Assembly: GCA_009801015.1 (NCBI GenBank)
Contig: VHZZ01000316.1
Coordinates: forward strand, 92,093 to 121,466
Direction: 5' to 3'
Length of the DNA: 29,374 bases
Source: Silene noctiflora
Lineage: Eukaryota > Streptophyta > Magnoliopsida > Caryophyllales > Caryophyllaceae
The first letter of the stretch is position 1. Each line of letters begins with the position of its first letter. The position numbers and the translations under genes are program-made. The notes beneath the pieces were generated by a model, which ran no database searches, had not been told where the DNA came from, and was given only the letters and a program-made list of their open reading frames with translations. Of the stretch, positions 9,374 through 25,871 are shown one piece after another.

Positions 9374-9854
9374 GCTAATTACCTTAGAGTCATAGTGATT
9401 AGGAATCCAAGTATAATGCCAAATAAAGCAACAAAATAACTTGTTAATTTTTGGTAAGTTGTTATTGGACATTTTGTTTTTCTCATTACAAATCTGAAAT
9501 TGTCCAAACAGTCTAATTCTTGGACTATGTGATTAAGAAGGGTCTATTTTTGATAGTAACATTGTGGGTGCATGTGGTCGATTCAGAATTTGATATATAT
9601 TAGGTGTAACAAAAATTAAACAACTCAAATGTCTTAATACTATAATAGGGTAAATAAAAAAGAAAACAAAAAAAGGTAAGAAAGTTAAACCAAAAACTTT
9701 ATTTTTCATCATTTAGGAGGCGACCGTCCCTATTAGCCACTACAACTGATTCCACCACACACGGCTAGATCATTTTATCATGGCTGCATATCCCATACAA
9801 ACCTTCTTTTTTGTTGCTTCATTTTTCACTCCTATATTACTATCAAAACTAAGA
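9374..9854. other. AT-rich spacer without recognisable gene
   Basis: No feature is supported. An ATG at 9780 opens a frame that starts with a hydrophobic, signal-like stretch (MAAYPIQTFFFVASFF). The frame is only 62 codons long and runs into the transposon at 9864. If the insertion is removed, it stops after about 31 codons, so it is not called as a gene. Confidence 0.5.
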
Positions 9855-10322
9855 GTCAGAATCAGGGTTTTAAATAGCGGTATTGGTGGCGATCGCGGTC
9901 GCGGTAACGGAGTCGCGGAATCGTCCCCGACTCGGCCGTCGCGCTCTGAATCGTTGTTATCTCGGTGATATTTATTTTACAAACTTTTGTAGATATTTCA
10001 TCATCTATTGACTATTTCATATAAAGTTAAGATTAATTCTACTTACGATAATTAATTTGGCCAATGTTATACAGTTTCTAAGAGCTTTTCATTAAAAAAC
10101 TTGGCCGGTACAAGTTATAACTCGTTCATTTCGGGTTCATCGCGAGCTGTATCGGGCCGAGTCGGCCGATACACGTTATAAATCGGTCGTCTCAGCCGAT
10201 ACTTTCTTGTTTTCAATTTACCCGATACATCTCGGGATATCTCGTATCGCTGGCCTCCGATACCAATACATCTCGGGCGATACGATACGTCTCGGTCGAT
10301 ATTTAAAACAATGGTCAGAATC
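9855..10322. mobile_element. 450-bp element (9864-10313) with perfect 9-bp target duplication
   Basis: The exact 9-mer GTCAGAATC flanks the element at 9855-9863 and 10314-10322. The left end AGGGTTTTAAATAGCGG and the right end, read on the other strand as CATTGTTTTAAATATCG, share a short inverted TTTTAAATA core. Both margins are unusually GC-rich for this region and full of CGGTCGCGG, CGGCCGATAC and ATCTCGGGCGATACG words, with an AT-rich middle. A 9-bp duplication is typical of Mutator-like insertions. There is no transposase, so this is a non-autonomous copy. The exact duplication suggests a fairly recent insertion. Confidence 0.75.
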
Positions 10323-11520
10323 CTTTCTATTAACTTAAAGGTAATTGATGATCCATTATTTCTAATAGATTAATTTATTTTTATATATTATTTTTTCTAC
10401 ACATTATTCTCCATTATTTAAAGTTATGACCGTTAATCAATTCAGAATAATGTTTAAGCCGTTAAAAGGTAATGAAGAGGGAAAATCAGGAAGAGATCCA
10501 AATTGCAATACTAACTACGGAGTATATTTGTCCCAAATTCTTTGAATCCAAAACAAAGCTAACAATAGGAGATAAAAGTAGTATGTAGTTCTTCATTTAT
10601 AAATTTATAATTTAAACTCTTTTTTATTTACAGTTGACGAGTGAGCTAAGACTCGAATTTGGTAATAGATTTCAACACCTAGCTTATATTTACGATAATG
10701 CTGCATTGCTGCCTGACAACCAGAGGGAAACCTAGTTAATAGCAAAGGGTAACACTCACTATATATCCCAAAATTTCAAAAAATGGTAAAAATTATCGAT
10801 TTTTGCCATTTTTTATTCTTATATATGAGCCTTAACATAAATATAAAACGATATTAGAAATATTCGCTACCATAAAATTTATATTTTTAAGTTGGCCCCC
10901 ACAATGACTATTAGTTTGATTGACGAACCAATGCAACAACATCCTCAACTCCTCTTCCTACCACAAATAATTGTCCTTGTACCAACAATTCATCATCTAG
11001 GATCTAATTATGTTTTTTCCAACACGTAAAATCCATGAATCTGTCTAAGTCACATTTCCAAGGAAGAAAAGTAGTTAATAATATACGATATTAAAAGATA
11101 AGTCAGTATTTTATAAAAATAGTCGAATTTCTAACACTTTATTAAATTTGACATATGTCACTCAATTCATTCGATCAAAAATAACATTGCCTAAATTAAG
11201 TATGACAGTCTCAAATTAAACCAAAAAATACAGGTGATTTAATGGAGTATCGTTTCTACTCATTAGCATGGGACTAAAATCTACTCATCACTTAAAAAGG
11301 CAAATATTCAGCTCAATTTAGCTCTATTTATTTATCTCAGCTAACTTCGATTCAATTCAGCTTTATTCAGCTTATTTCACTTCGGTAGAGCTCAATTTTA
11401 TTCTGTTCAGTTTCACTCAACCAAAAAATTAGGGTCTAATTAAGTGCTAGCTTGTCATGCATATTATAATTATATAGGTGTATAGATTAGTAAAAGCTTG
11501 TCACAAAACAACTATTACAC
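10323..11520. other. AT-rich spacer, no gene; degenerate AGCT/TTCAG tract near its end
   Basis: No coding region is supported. A TACGGAGTATA footprint lies near 10516. A TTTTTGCCATTTTTT run lies near 10800, with AAAAATGGTAAAAATT just before it, forming a partial inverted repeat. At about 11300-11420, repeated CAGCTCAATTTAGCTC and TTCAGCTTTATTCAGC words form an old low-complexity tract akin to the one at 834-985. Confidence 0.45.
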
Positions 11521-11700
11521 AAATTCTCATTTGAGTCCGTCACAAGCTAAAGACGGATAGTGTCTCTCTCACAATATGCAACTATTACACAAATTCTCTA
11601 TTTTTTCCCCACTTGTCCTCTCACTTGCCTTATTGTGAGAGGGCACTATCCGTATTCAACTTGTAACAGATTGTGTCTGTATCTGTGTAAGACGCTTTGG
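11521..11700. mobile_element. fold-back MITE, copy B
   Basis: The copy starts AAATTCTCATT and ends AAGACGCTTTGG. Inverted arms are ACGGATAGTGTCTCTCTCAC (from 11553) and GTGAGAGGGCACTATCCGT (to 11653). It shares CCACTTG, CCTCTCACTTGCCTTATTGT and other central words with copies A and C. A 20-bp direct repeat, CAACTATTACACAAATTCTC, occurs at 11509-11528 across the left boundary and again inside at 11579-11598. Confidence 0.75.
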
Positions 11701-13584
11701 AATATAGGTTAGTAATAAATGCTGTTTAAATTTTAAAGTCAAACCTAATTAATAAGATATACCTACTAATCATTTGTAAGTAGGTAGCTAATCTTTCATT
11801 AGTCAATACTAACTAACATCCCTCCCAACTCTCTTACTCTCACTATCTTCTCTAGTAGCTCTACTTTTAATTTATATTATTTGACCAACTTATATCTTAA
11901 ACTTTGTTGAAAATTTTACACTACTTTTTGTTTAATTAGCTCATCTACATAATAGACTAACTTTTTTTTACATAAACCTTTTTTCCATATTTATGTATTT
12001 GTCGTTGTGAATTATGTTGGTGGGTCCCTTAAGCTAATGTAAGGTATGTAGTTTACTTGTGCACCCTAGTACGTATGTTGTTTTTATTTCTAAAAATAAC
12101 TCTACATTTAAGATATTGCTATTTATGCATGTATGTCTGAGGGAGCCAAGTAAAACCCGTTATTTGTTGTTCTTTAGTTTTGGCACAAAGATCGAGGAAA
12201 GAGGAGATGGTCAATTACTAAATGACAAGTGGACCAAATTGAGTGTGAATGATCAAACTGTCTTTCAAATTCATTCTTAAAATAGAAAGGGCAACAATTA
12301 CCGAGACACTCCAAAATGGAATAGAACAACAAATAACCGGGACAGAGGGAGTACTATTTTTACCAATGACAGAACCACAATTTCTAGAAGAAAACAGGTA
12401 ATGCATAATAAATTGAAAAGAAATTATTCATTCTTTCCTGTTAAAATTTTTGGCATCCACTAATTCAATTTCGACCCCGCCACTAATTCTACGTTATATT
12501 TATTTCTACTACACGAAACATAACAAATTCCGATACATAAGAAATTCATTTGGCTACTAGTTCCTACTCCAACGGTAACATTCATTGCAACATTTAACAT
12601 CTTGGCATTTCTTTATACTTTGGCATATTTATTACCAAGGCCAACCTCTTCTATGTACTCCTCCTCTTTCATGTTTATTATAAACTATACACGTTAATAA
12701 TTAAGTTAATAGTAATTATTATAAAAATAACAACGTGTTATCCTCAAAATTTTTTACTTTATTTTCTATATACTTCACCATTCCGCGAACCTTACGCCAA
12801 TTTTCCATGTAAATTAAGGTTTACAAGGTCTAAATTCTTAAAGAAGAGTACGTTTATGTAAAACAAGTTCTTAGTAGTCGTATATTTAAACTTTTGTTTT
12901 TATTTATTTATAGGTATTTGTTATTTGAAGAACCATTTTACACAATAATACAAATATAAAACCGCTTTGCATGATACTAACTCGTATCGGATAAAAATAA
13001 AGAAATATTGAAATGTTTGATACGGTTATAGCTGGAATTCGAAGTCGTCAGCTTTAATTTGGTGGTTTATGTGCTTAGTTGATGTCAACTTCATCACATG
13101 CTACAATTTAATGCAAAAGTATTTCTCATTTACAATTTGCTTTAACTGTTTAGCTTCCTCCACCCTCATCACAAATCCAAATATGAACCTATTTTAGACG
13201 TAAACTACGGAGTATATAAAACCGTCGTATACATATAACAAGTCTCTTTTCTTCTTGTATTTTACGATTTTACGTATTCGTACAAGTATACAACATAATT
13301 ACACAAGATTATTGCCTTGTTTGTTTAATATTATTGATCAACCATATGTGTAGTATATAGCCTAACATGAATATTTTGACCCACGAACAAGAAACAAGTA
13401 ACAACCTAGTATACTATCTAGCACACCGACCTGTTCGATCACATGTATTGATGTACATGTTCGATAATTCATTTGATACGTGTACTTAATTACTTTATTA
13501 TACTACTACTAATAAGTCCAGTATTATTTCAATTAAACAACATGTTCCGTCCATGAATAACTCTATTTTCATTTATAACTTAGA
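11701..13584. other. AT-rich spacer upstream of HOTHEAD, no gene
   Basis: Frames are short and unrecognisable. AACCGGGACAGAGGGAGTAC near 12336-12355 is the terminal word of a common plant Stowaway-type element, but a partner end was not found nearby. CGACCCCGCCACTAATTC near 12472 resembles the GGTGGCGG repeat word, and TACGGAGTATATAA lies near 13207. No L1-box (TAAATGYA) was found in the part read as the HOTHEAD promoter. Confidence 0.45.
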
Positions 13585-13840
13585 AGTAGACCTAGTAAAC
13601 TGACTTGGTTTGAACCTGATTTGAGAGCTCGAACGAGACCGAGACCCGAATTGACCCCCACCAACCTCAACTCGACCCGATTGTTTATTAACGCATAGTG
13701 ATCGCTATCCCCAAATGATTGATAACAATCCACCCAGAAATGACTCGACCCAGCCCCACCCGACCTGAATTATTGTATACCCGAATCTGAACTGACCTGA
13801 TCCGAATGCAACTCAATTGACCCATTTACCATGTCTACTT
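13585..13840. mobile_element. TAGACC-ended inverted-repeat MITE in the HOTHEAD upstream region
   Basis: The left end AAGTAGACCTAGTAAACTGA (from 13584/13585) and the right end GACCCATTTACCATGTCTAC are inverted copies. The interior is rich in CCGACCTGA, GACCCGA and CTCGACC words. The same type of element sits in HOTHEAD intron 4. It ends about 95 bp before the TATA-like box. Confidence 0.6.
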
Positions 13841-13933
13841 ACATGAACCACACACTTGGGCTTGGGTGAACACAACTACATACATACACAAGTCACATCA
13901 TCCAAAGGGTGCACACAACAACTCAAACATACA

Positions 13934-13944
13934 TATATAAATAG
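13934..13944 (+). promoter_or_regulatory. TATA box of the HOTHEAD-like gene
   Basis: TATATAAATAG lies 170-180 bp upstream of the ATG at 14114. A start about 30 bp downstream would give a 5' leader near 140 nt. The leader region is CT-rich (CCTTCTCATTTTTATTTTCACTTC), as is usual in plants. The call rests on sequence and spacing. Confidence 0.6.
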
Positions 13945-14113
13945 AGTGAAGAGAGTTGGCTAATAAAAGAGAGCCACAGGTCATAATTTTCCTTCTCATT
14001 TTTATTTTCACTTCATTTGGTATCTCTCTTCATTGAGTTATCCATATCATATTATTTCATAGTCACTTATACTTATTTCTAGGCTTTATTTATATTAAAC
14101 TTATAATTATAAT

Positions 14114-17100
14114 ATGGCCTTTGTTTCTCTAACAAAGTTTATGAAGCTATTCATCATTTTTCTTTCTTGTTTTCTCCTCTTCTTCAACTTCTTGGCATTT
14201 GCTATTTCTACTGCTTGTTCCCAAGGTCAGTTCCCTTTCTTTAATCGCAAATTATACCATAAGACCATCGTATGCTGCGACCACTTTCGTTTACTCCACA
14301 TTTAACCTACTTTATTAATTCCTTTATTTATTATGTAATTTTTGAATGATATAGTAATATTTTTTTGTTCAAAACTTACACTTGTACAAAAGTTAAGTCA
14401 GTAAACACAATGTTAACAACTAACTGCATTAAATTATCATAAGGCCTAAGCTACTATTTGTTGTACTTATGGCCACATTATTTGTTGAAGTAGGTAAGAG
14501 GGTAGTACTATAGTAAACTCTAGAAGCTTTCTTCAATTCTATCTAAGGTAAAATAAAATAAGATTATTTTAGTTTATTAACTTATTTTTTTTCATCATTT
14601 TTTGAATTTTTTGATTTTTTTTTTGTTATTGTTTTAATTTCCTTTTTATGACCTTTTGTAAATTTTTATCCCTTTTAATGTCAAATATAATAAAAATTTA
14701 CTACAAATTGTCAGACAAATATGAGTTTATAACTTTTTTTTTCATTGGGGGTATATAACAAATTCTCACACAAATATGAATTTCATTACTTTTTTTTTTG
14801 TTAAAATTATAATTTTTGGAAAGATACTAATAACTTTTTATATTTTTCAAATATATATATATATATAAGGTTAAATTTTTGACCATAAAAAGTCAAACAG
14901 AAAGATATGAGTTGAAAGTATTAATTCAATGATATCAAAATAAGGGCTAGTAAGGATTATCGTCCTAACAATGAAAATTTTCAAGCTTAAATCGCAAATT
15001 TCATTTTCTTTTTTTACTATTTATTACATTATCAGTTCATCCTTAATATTAATTAATTTAATAAAGCTCCAGGTAGTTCTTCAACAACATCGGATCAATT
15101 CAAATACCCGTTCATCAAACGAGCGAGCACGTTTTCATCATCGGGTGGATTACCGGAAGGTGGATACGATTACATAATAGTAGGGGGTGGCACGGCAGGA
15201 TGTCCATTGGCAGCAACATTGTCACAAAAATATAAAGTATTAGTATTAGAAAGAGGAGATGTACCATTTGGTAATTATAACGTGAGTTACATGCAAAATT
15301 TTCACATTTCTTTGGCTGATACTTCACCAACTTCTGCCTCTCAACAATTCATTTCTACTGATCGAGTTTTTAATTCAAGAGCTAGGGTTTTAGGTGGTGG
15401 TACTTGCATTAATGCTGGTTTTTACTCTAGGGCTAGCTCAAGGTATGTGCATTCTTTCTAATTCACAAATTCTTGTTTAATTAACACGGTTCAGACCGGT
15501 ATTTGTATTATCTTTTTACGTGGTGTTCTGATTGACCCGTTTTAATCATATCTTGTTGATAAACACTAAAATAATTAAATATGGGTGTTATGTGTCATTT
15601 TCAAATATCGATTATATATGACTAAATGTTCTGGAATTTCAATTATAGTCAATTTTTATTTAATTGTATAGATTATTTTGTTATTTTAATTAATGGAATT
15701 TGTTAATGTTAGTAAGAATAAAGGATGAGGTGGTTTGCCCTACATTGAATATGACATTTCTTGACATGTCATAGTTGAGACTTTAGCGTAATGTTATCTC
15801 TGATTTTACAAGTACAATGTCGTGGCAGAGTGAAAGGGTTTAATAGTAATTTGACCATAAATTCTTAAATATTACTCGTAAAAAATAAATATAATATATT
15901 GATCAAAATAAAAAAATTTAAAAGTGTGTTTTTTATTTCTAACACTATCTAAGTGATGCTACAAATTGTTCGTTAGATATGTATTAGGTACGAAAAAGAT
16001 CACTTTGATTATTCTGTAACGTAATTAACTAATTCTCATTGGTCAACTTATTTTAAGCCGGAATTGATAAGTGGTATTTCTGGACATGTTTATATGGCGT
16101 CTAGAAAATAGGTGTCAAATTATTAGATAAATAAATTTGGATTATATTATTATTATTTGACCCCGTTTTAAATTTTACAATAGATTTGTCTCGCTCTGTC
16201 TTAAGAAAGACAAGCCGAGAAAAGTCGCCATACAATATCGTACTCTAGAACTGATCTCGACATGATGATTTAAGGTGTTATGAAATTGTAGTATTGCCAT
16301 TTTAACTATTAGCCGGAAGTCCGAAAATAGTAAATTAGGACATTATAATTTGTAAACAGTAAATAGTAGTGAAAAAAAAAGAAATAAATATAATAACAGC
16401 TAATAAAATTGCCATTTATATATAGGACTTGGGTGAGCTTTAATTACAAAGTTCCCTAATAGAGTAAGGATCACGAGGGGTATACGTATAGATATATAGA
16501 AATTAATAGTCCTTAAATTAATTATTTGTTCAATTCTTTGATGACAATTTACAACCTTTAATTTTTCAACAACCACCTCTTTAATTTCTTGTACAGCTTG
16601 TACTACGACATTGCTAAAATTAAATTGTGAGGCCCCCTTATATGCAACAGTATATTACTTCTATCCTATTTGGAGAGAGACAATATTATATCGCCATGAC
16701 TTGATGAGTACTATAATTAGACATGGTGTGTCGATGTTGGTCCAGTCACGTCCGAACTACCTGGCTATATGAGTTTGAGTCGAGTGTTATTGAACCCGAC
16801 CTTGAGCAAGCGAGCCAAGATAAGGTTTCAAAGTCGAGTGTTATTACTTATTATTACTCCGTACTATTTATTAGTATGCTAGAAATTGAACTCAAGCTTG
16901 AGTGAGCCAAGGTAAGGTTTCAAACGTTTGACCTAATTTATTAATTTGTTGATCCTTTTGTATTATGTTTTGTTTTATCCATCTGATTTAACCTATTTTA
17001 AGTAATTCTGTTTTAAACGAATATATCCGTCTTCAACAAGAATCATGTCGGTTGTTTGTCGACAAGTGATATCATTCAACCACTATATACTTTTTTGTCC

Positions 17101-19977
17101 GTTATCAATTTTCAATAGTCGTCCAACCACAGCTTCCTAGTTGGTTAAGATGGTTAACTTAACTACACAACAACAAAAAAAGGATGATGTGATTGATATG
17201 CCATAAAGATTTGAAGTATCCAACTACTATTTACACTACTTAAGTACTTAACCTAATGCTTTAATTTCATGTGTCATGTTGTTTAGATTTGCTTATCATT
17301 GTCCCCCTCTAATAGTACAAATTAAGTGTCGGATTCAGCTATTTCGATAGAATTTCGTGGTCTTAATCTTAGACAAGTGTCCCCCATCTCAAATGAATAC
17401 GGAAATTCCTTTTTTATTTATAATTTTTGTCGACAACAAGAAACTTTGATTTTTACATTTTCACAAATTTACCTTGGTATTTTAAAAACTCTCGAGTCTT
17501 GCCTATGGTGAGTTGGTGACGTAAAATAGGTCAAAATCGAATATTCATTTTAACTGTGTATGCTGAACACTTACATGCCACCCCTTTGTAAACCTAGTGT
17601 GACGTGTATTTTAATTAAAGGTAAAACATGCATACAAATATAACTATGTAAACAATATATGCAGTTTTGTGAGAAGGGCAGGGTGGGATGAGAAGCTAGT
17701 GAATGAGTCCTTCCCATGGATTGAGAAACAGATAATCTACGAGCCGAAACTAGGAGAATGGCAAAGAACAGTAAGGGATGCACTTCTGGATGTTGGAATT
17801 TCGCCTTTCAATGGATTTACGTATGATCACAAGTATGGTACCAAGGTTGGTGGCACCATTTTCGAGGACAATGGTCGTCGTCACTCTGCTGCCGAGCTCT
17901 TGGCGTCTGCCAACCCAGCTACGCTTGATGTCCTTGTCCACGCTACTGTCCAAAGAATCACATTTAACAGTGAAGGTATATATACATAAATACATGTGTG
18001 TGATTATTATAGTTCAATGTAGAGTTGGTAATTTGGTGAGTTGGGTATGGTTTAAGTCGTGTCAATGCAGGTTGAGTCGTATTGGTTCAGGTTTTTGCAG
18101 GTCAGTATCACCAATTCACCCATTTGTTTGGGAAATATGTCAAATGTTGTACCAAGCTTGGGTCGAGTCAGTCATCAGTCTAGCCTTGTCAATATACGGT
18201 CACTGGTCGGGCTTAGTTTAAGTGTGATATATCAGTTGTATCAGTTATCGATGTACCCCTAACAAGGCAGAATCAACTTTGGTTTTAACATATTGTTCTA
18301 TTGAATTTAATTTCGGGACTGTGTTAGACACTTCACTTTGGTCGTGTGTCACGTGTTCGAGACTTGAAGCGTCTAACATGACACTTCACTTTAGACAAAA
18401 GAAATCTGAATTCACGGAAAATTATCATATCCAGCACTTGCAGTCAAGTCAGAGTAACATAGTTCCAGGCAGGTTGAGTTAGCGTCATAGTAGCAATCAA
18501 CCTCCAATATTGGCTAATGACTTTGTTTTAATTCCACTAGGACGGAGAAGGCCAAAGGCGAAGGGAGTGATCTTCAAAGATGAGAACGGGAGAAGACATG
18601 AAGCATTACTATCACAAAGAAGAGGAAGTGAAATAATAGTGTCAAGTGGAGCAATAGGGAGTCCACAATTGCTACTGCTCAGTGGTATTGGACCGAAGAA
18701 AGACCTGCAAAAGTTGAACATTCCTGTAGTTGTTGATAATCACTTGGTTGGTAAGGGTATGCAAGATAATCCTCTCAATACCATCTTTGTTCCTTTCAAG
18801 AAGTTTCAAGGACAGTCTTTGATCCAGACTGTCGGGATTACGAAGAAGGGTGTGTATATTGAAGCTAGTAATGGGTTCGGTCAGTCTACTAGTAGTATTC
18901 TCCGTCACCATGGGATCGCCTCTGCTGAGGTTCGTTCTATACTTCTGATATTCTGATCATTTTGTATTTAGCCTGTAATGATTCCACCCGAATGACCCGC
19001 TTTTCGAGTCTACTCTGACTCTACTAGACTGGCAAAATTGACCAGGCCCGAATAAATCGACCCAAATGTTTATTGTTGCATATTGGTTACTATCCATAGA
19101 TAGCTTGATAATAGTTTACCAGAAAATGATCCAAACCCGAAATGACCGTCCTGTCCTGAATTCTTGCAAACCCTAAATTGAACCGACCTGGATGACCCGT
19201 TTACCAGGTCTAGACTCGATTGCAAATCATTAATTTCTGTGATCTTGTCTTTGATATGAGCAGATTGGCCAGCTGTCAACAATCCCTCCAAGACTAAGAA
19301 CACACAAGGCAATCCAAGACTACAAAGACAGGAAACAAGACTTACCCTTTGAGGTATTCAATGGAGGATTCATCTTAGGAAAGATAGCGAGACCGAGATC
19401 CATAGGACATCTCAAGCTGATAGACACGAATGTTGACAACAATCCCGCTGTCACCTTCAACTACTTCAGCCACCCTCATGATCTAAGACGATGTGTCGAA
19501 AGCATAAGGATAATAGAGAAATTAGTCAAATCCAAGCATTTTGTAGATTACACTGGAACTGATGAAGAAATCACTCAGAAATTGCTTAATATGAGTGTTC
19601 AGGCAAATGTTAATCTCATTCCGAAACAAACTAATGATACTCAGTCTTTAGAACAGTTCTGTAAGGACACTGTCATCACCATTTGGCACTATCATGGAGG
19701 TTGCCAGGTTGGCAGGGTAGTTAACCATGACTATCGGGTTCTTGGTGTTGATCGGATTCGGGTCATTGACGGGTCTACCTTTACCGAGTCCCCTGGAACC
19801 AATCCTCAAGCTACTGTCATGATGATGGGAAGGTAACTAAATATACTCTCTGTACGATCATGACCTGTGTTTGAATCCCGTCACCATCAAATTTATTCAG
19901 CTTATTTATTTATGATGTGCAGGTACATGGGAGTGAAGATCCTGAGAGAAAGACTTGGAAAAGGAGCTAATGTATAG
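14114..19977 (+). CDS. HTH: HOTHEAD-like FAD-dependent GMC oxidoreductase (six exons)
   Basis: Exons are 14114-14225, 15073-15442, 17665-17975, 18541-18929, 19264-19832 and 19923-19977. All introns are GT/AG and the joined frame gives 601 residues, close to Arabidopsis HOTHEAD (about 594). Residues 1-31 form a signal peptide (hydrophobic 12-30), so the enzyme should enter the secretory pathway. The FAD-binding GGGTAGCPLAATLS lies at 75-88 and LVLERG at 94-99. GMC signature 1 is around 140-158 (RARVLGGGTCINAGFYSRA), signature 2 is GAIGSPQLLLLSGIG at 301-315, the catalytic His region is HYHGGC at 536-541, and GTNPQAT is at 572-578. In Arabidopsis, HOTHEAD is proposed to oxidise omega-hydroxy fatty acids toward dicarboxylic acids for cutin and prevents floral organ fusion. 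The start is supported by an in-frame TAA at 14096. Introns 3 and 4 hold repeat debris, and intron 2 is 2.2 kb. Orthology to HTH rather than a paralogue is likely but not proven. Confidence 0.93.
16793..16929. repeat. diverged direct repeat in HOTHEAD intron 2
   Basis: GAGCCAAGATAAGGTTTCAAA near 16811 recurs as GAGCCAAGGTAAGGTTTCAAA near 16904, about 93 bp apart. The flanking words TTGAGCAAGC and TTGAGTGAGC are similar, and GTCGAGTGTTATT also occurs twice nearby. Each quoted 21-base word is meant as its first 20 bases. An ATTACTCCGTACTATT footprint lies between the copies. Confidence 0.5.
19025..19215. mobile_element. TAGACC-ended MITE inside HOTHEAD intron 4
   Basis: The left word TAGACTGGCAAAATTGACC and the right word GACCCGTTTACCAGGTCTA form an inverted pair of the same type as the element at 13585-13840. 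The interior has similar CCCGAATAAATCGACCC and TTTATTGTTGCATA words (compare TTTATTAACGCATA at 13685). It fills about half of the 334-bp intron and leaves the splice sites intact. Confidence 0.55.
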
Positions 19978-20223
19978 GGAGTTCTGCCAATGATTAGTTG
20001 TTACAGATGATGAACTAAGTAGATTTTGTGTGATCTTTGTTTATTAATTTATTAATGTGATCTTTTTTTATTAATTTCTTATTAATTATTGTCAAGAAAT
20101 GTAGAAAAATAGGGTAGCCAAAATGGTAAATGTATTGGTTATGGTGGAATCAAATGAATTAGGGTGTTATTGAGACCCAATTGTGTAGGGTATGGTTCAT
20201 GGAGATGCAGATGCATTTTACTA

Positions 20224-20540
20224 TTGCGATTTTCATTATGGATCATCAGCAGACGAACCCTATCTATTTTAAAACACTGACTAAGTAGGATTCGTCTGCT
20301 GAGATAGTTAGAAAACAGTTCAGTTTTCTTACTTGCGATTTTCATTATGGTTCATTGGCAATTCAGCAGACTTGCGATTTTCATTATGGATCAGCAGCAG
20401 ACGAACCCTATCTATTTTGAAACTGTTTCATCATTGAGATAGTCTGATAATGCAGTTGTTGACTTTACCTTCTGAATCGCCTCGTGAGACTCATGCTCTG
20501 TAGTCTATAGTTAGGAAACAGTTTAGTTTTCCTACTCTTA
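20224..20540. repeat. 148-bp duplication between the convergent genes
   Basis: TTGCGATTTTCATTATGGAT followed by CAGCAGACGAACCCTATCTA starts at 20224 and again at 20372. A third, short copy of TTGCGATTTTCATTATGG sits at 20333. The downstream words TAGTTAGAAAACAGTTCAGT (about 20304) and TAGTTAGGAAACAGTTTAGT (about 20509) also pair up, with an insertion in the second copy. The repeat lies in the 978-bp gap between the HOTHEAD and receptor-kinase stop codons, where the two 3' UTRs must end. Confidence 0.75.
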
Positions 20541-20955
20541 TCATCACATTTAATGGTTTATATTTACTCGCCGTTGAGTGTTTACGGTGATGGCATACAG
20601 ATAACTGCAGAGGCAGATCATGCTTGATTCAGTCTCTAAAATGCAGAGAAGCATATTATAAACTGCTGCAATAATTTACTCAAAACCTAACAGATGTTAT
20701 ATAAATGAAAGTGTGACTTGCACATATAGCTCTGTAGCACTAGCTAATTAAAACATACCAACAATGCACTCTGCCTCAAATTTGCTACCTACACGATCTC
20801 TATGAACAGCGGCAGATCGTTTTTTTACCAGTAGAAGGTTCATAAAGAATTTTACATAAACTAGTCTGTTGACCGCCCTTGCTCAATAGTTGAGCAATGA
20901 ATATTTCAAACATGAGATCAGAATTTCGAACCTATCCCCGAAATATGAAATTCTC
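20541..20955. other. 3' flank of the receptor-kinase gene
   Basis: This spacer probably contains the 3' UTR of the minus-strand kinase gene. A short perfect hairpin, TTGCTCAA-TAG-TTGAGCAA, lies at 20879-20897. No polyadenylation signal stands out on either strand, and no additional gene is seen. Confidence 0.4.

Positions 20956-25871
<4,916 letters not shown>

Noticed and set aside
9780..9968. Open frame beginning with a signal-peptide-like stretch (MAAYPIQTFFFVASFF)
   Set aside because: The second half is transposon sequence. Removing the insertion at 9864-10313 leaves only about 31 codons before a stop, and no downstream exon was recognised.
12300..12360. CCGGGACAGAGGGAGTAC as one end of a Stowaway MITE
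   Set aside because: No inverted partner end or TA duplication was found within a few hundred bases.
18001..18262. Open frames of 147 and 67 codons in HOTHEAD intron 3
   Set aside because: They are shadow frames inside a GT/AG-bounded intron whose removal restores the family sequence (NSEG to RRRPKAKG) in phase.
20900..20940. TTCGAACC, a possible tRNA/SINE B-box on the minus strand, and GTTTGAATCCC in HOTHEAD intron 5 (about 19870)
   Set aside because: No A-box at the right distance and no cloverleaf could be drawn, so neither a tRNA nor a SINE head is supported.
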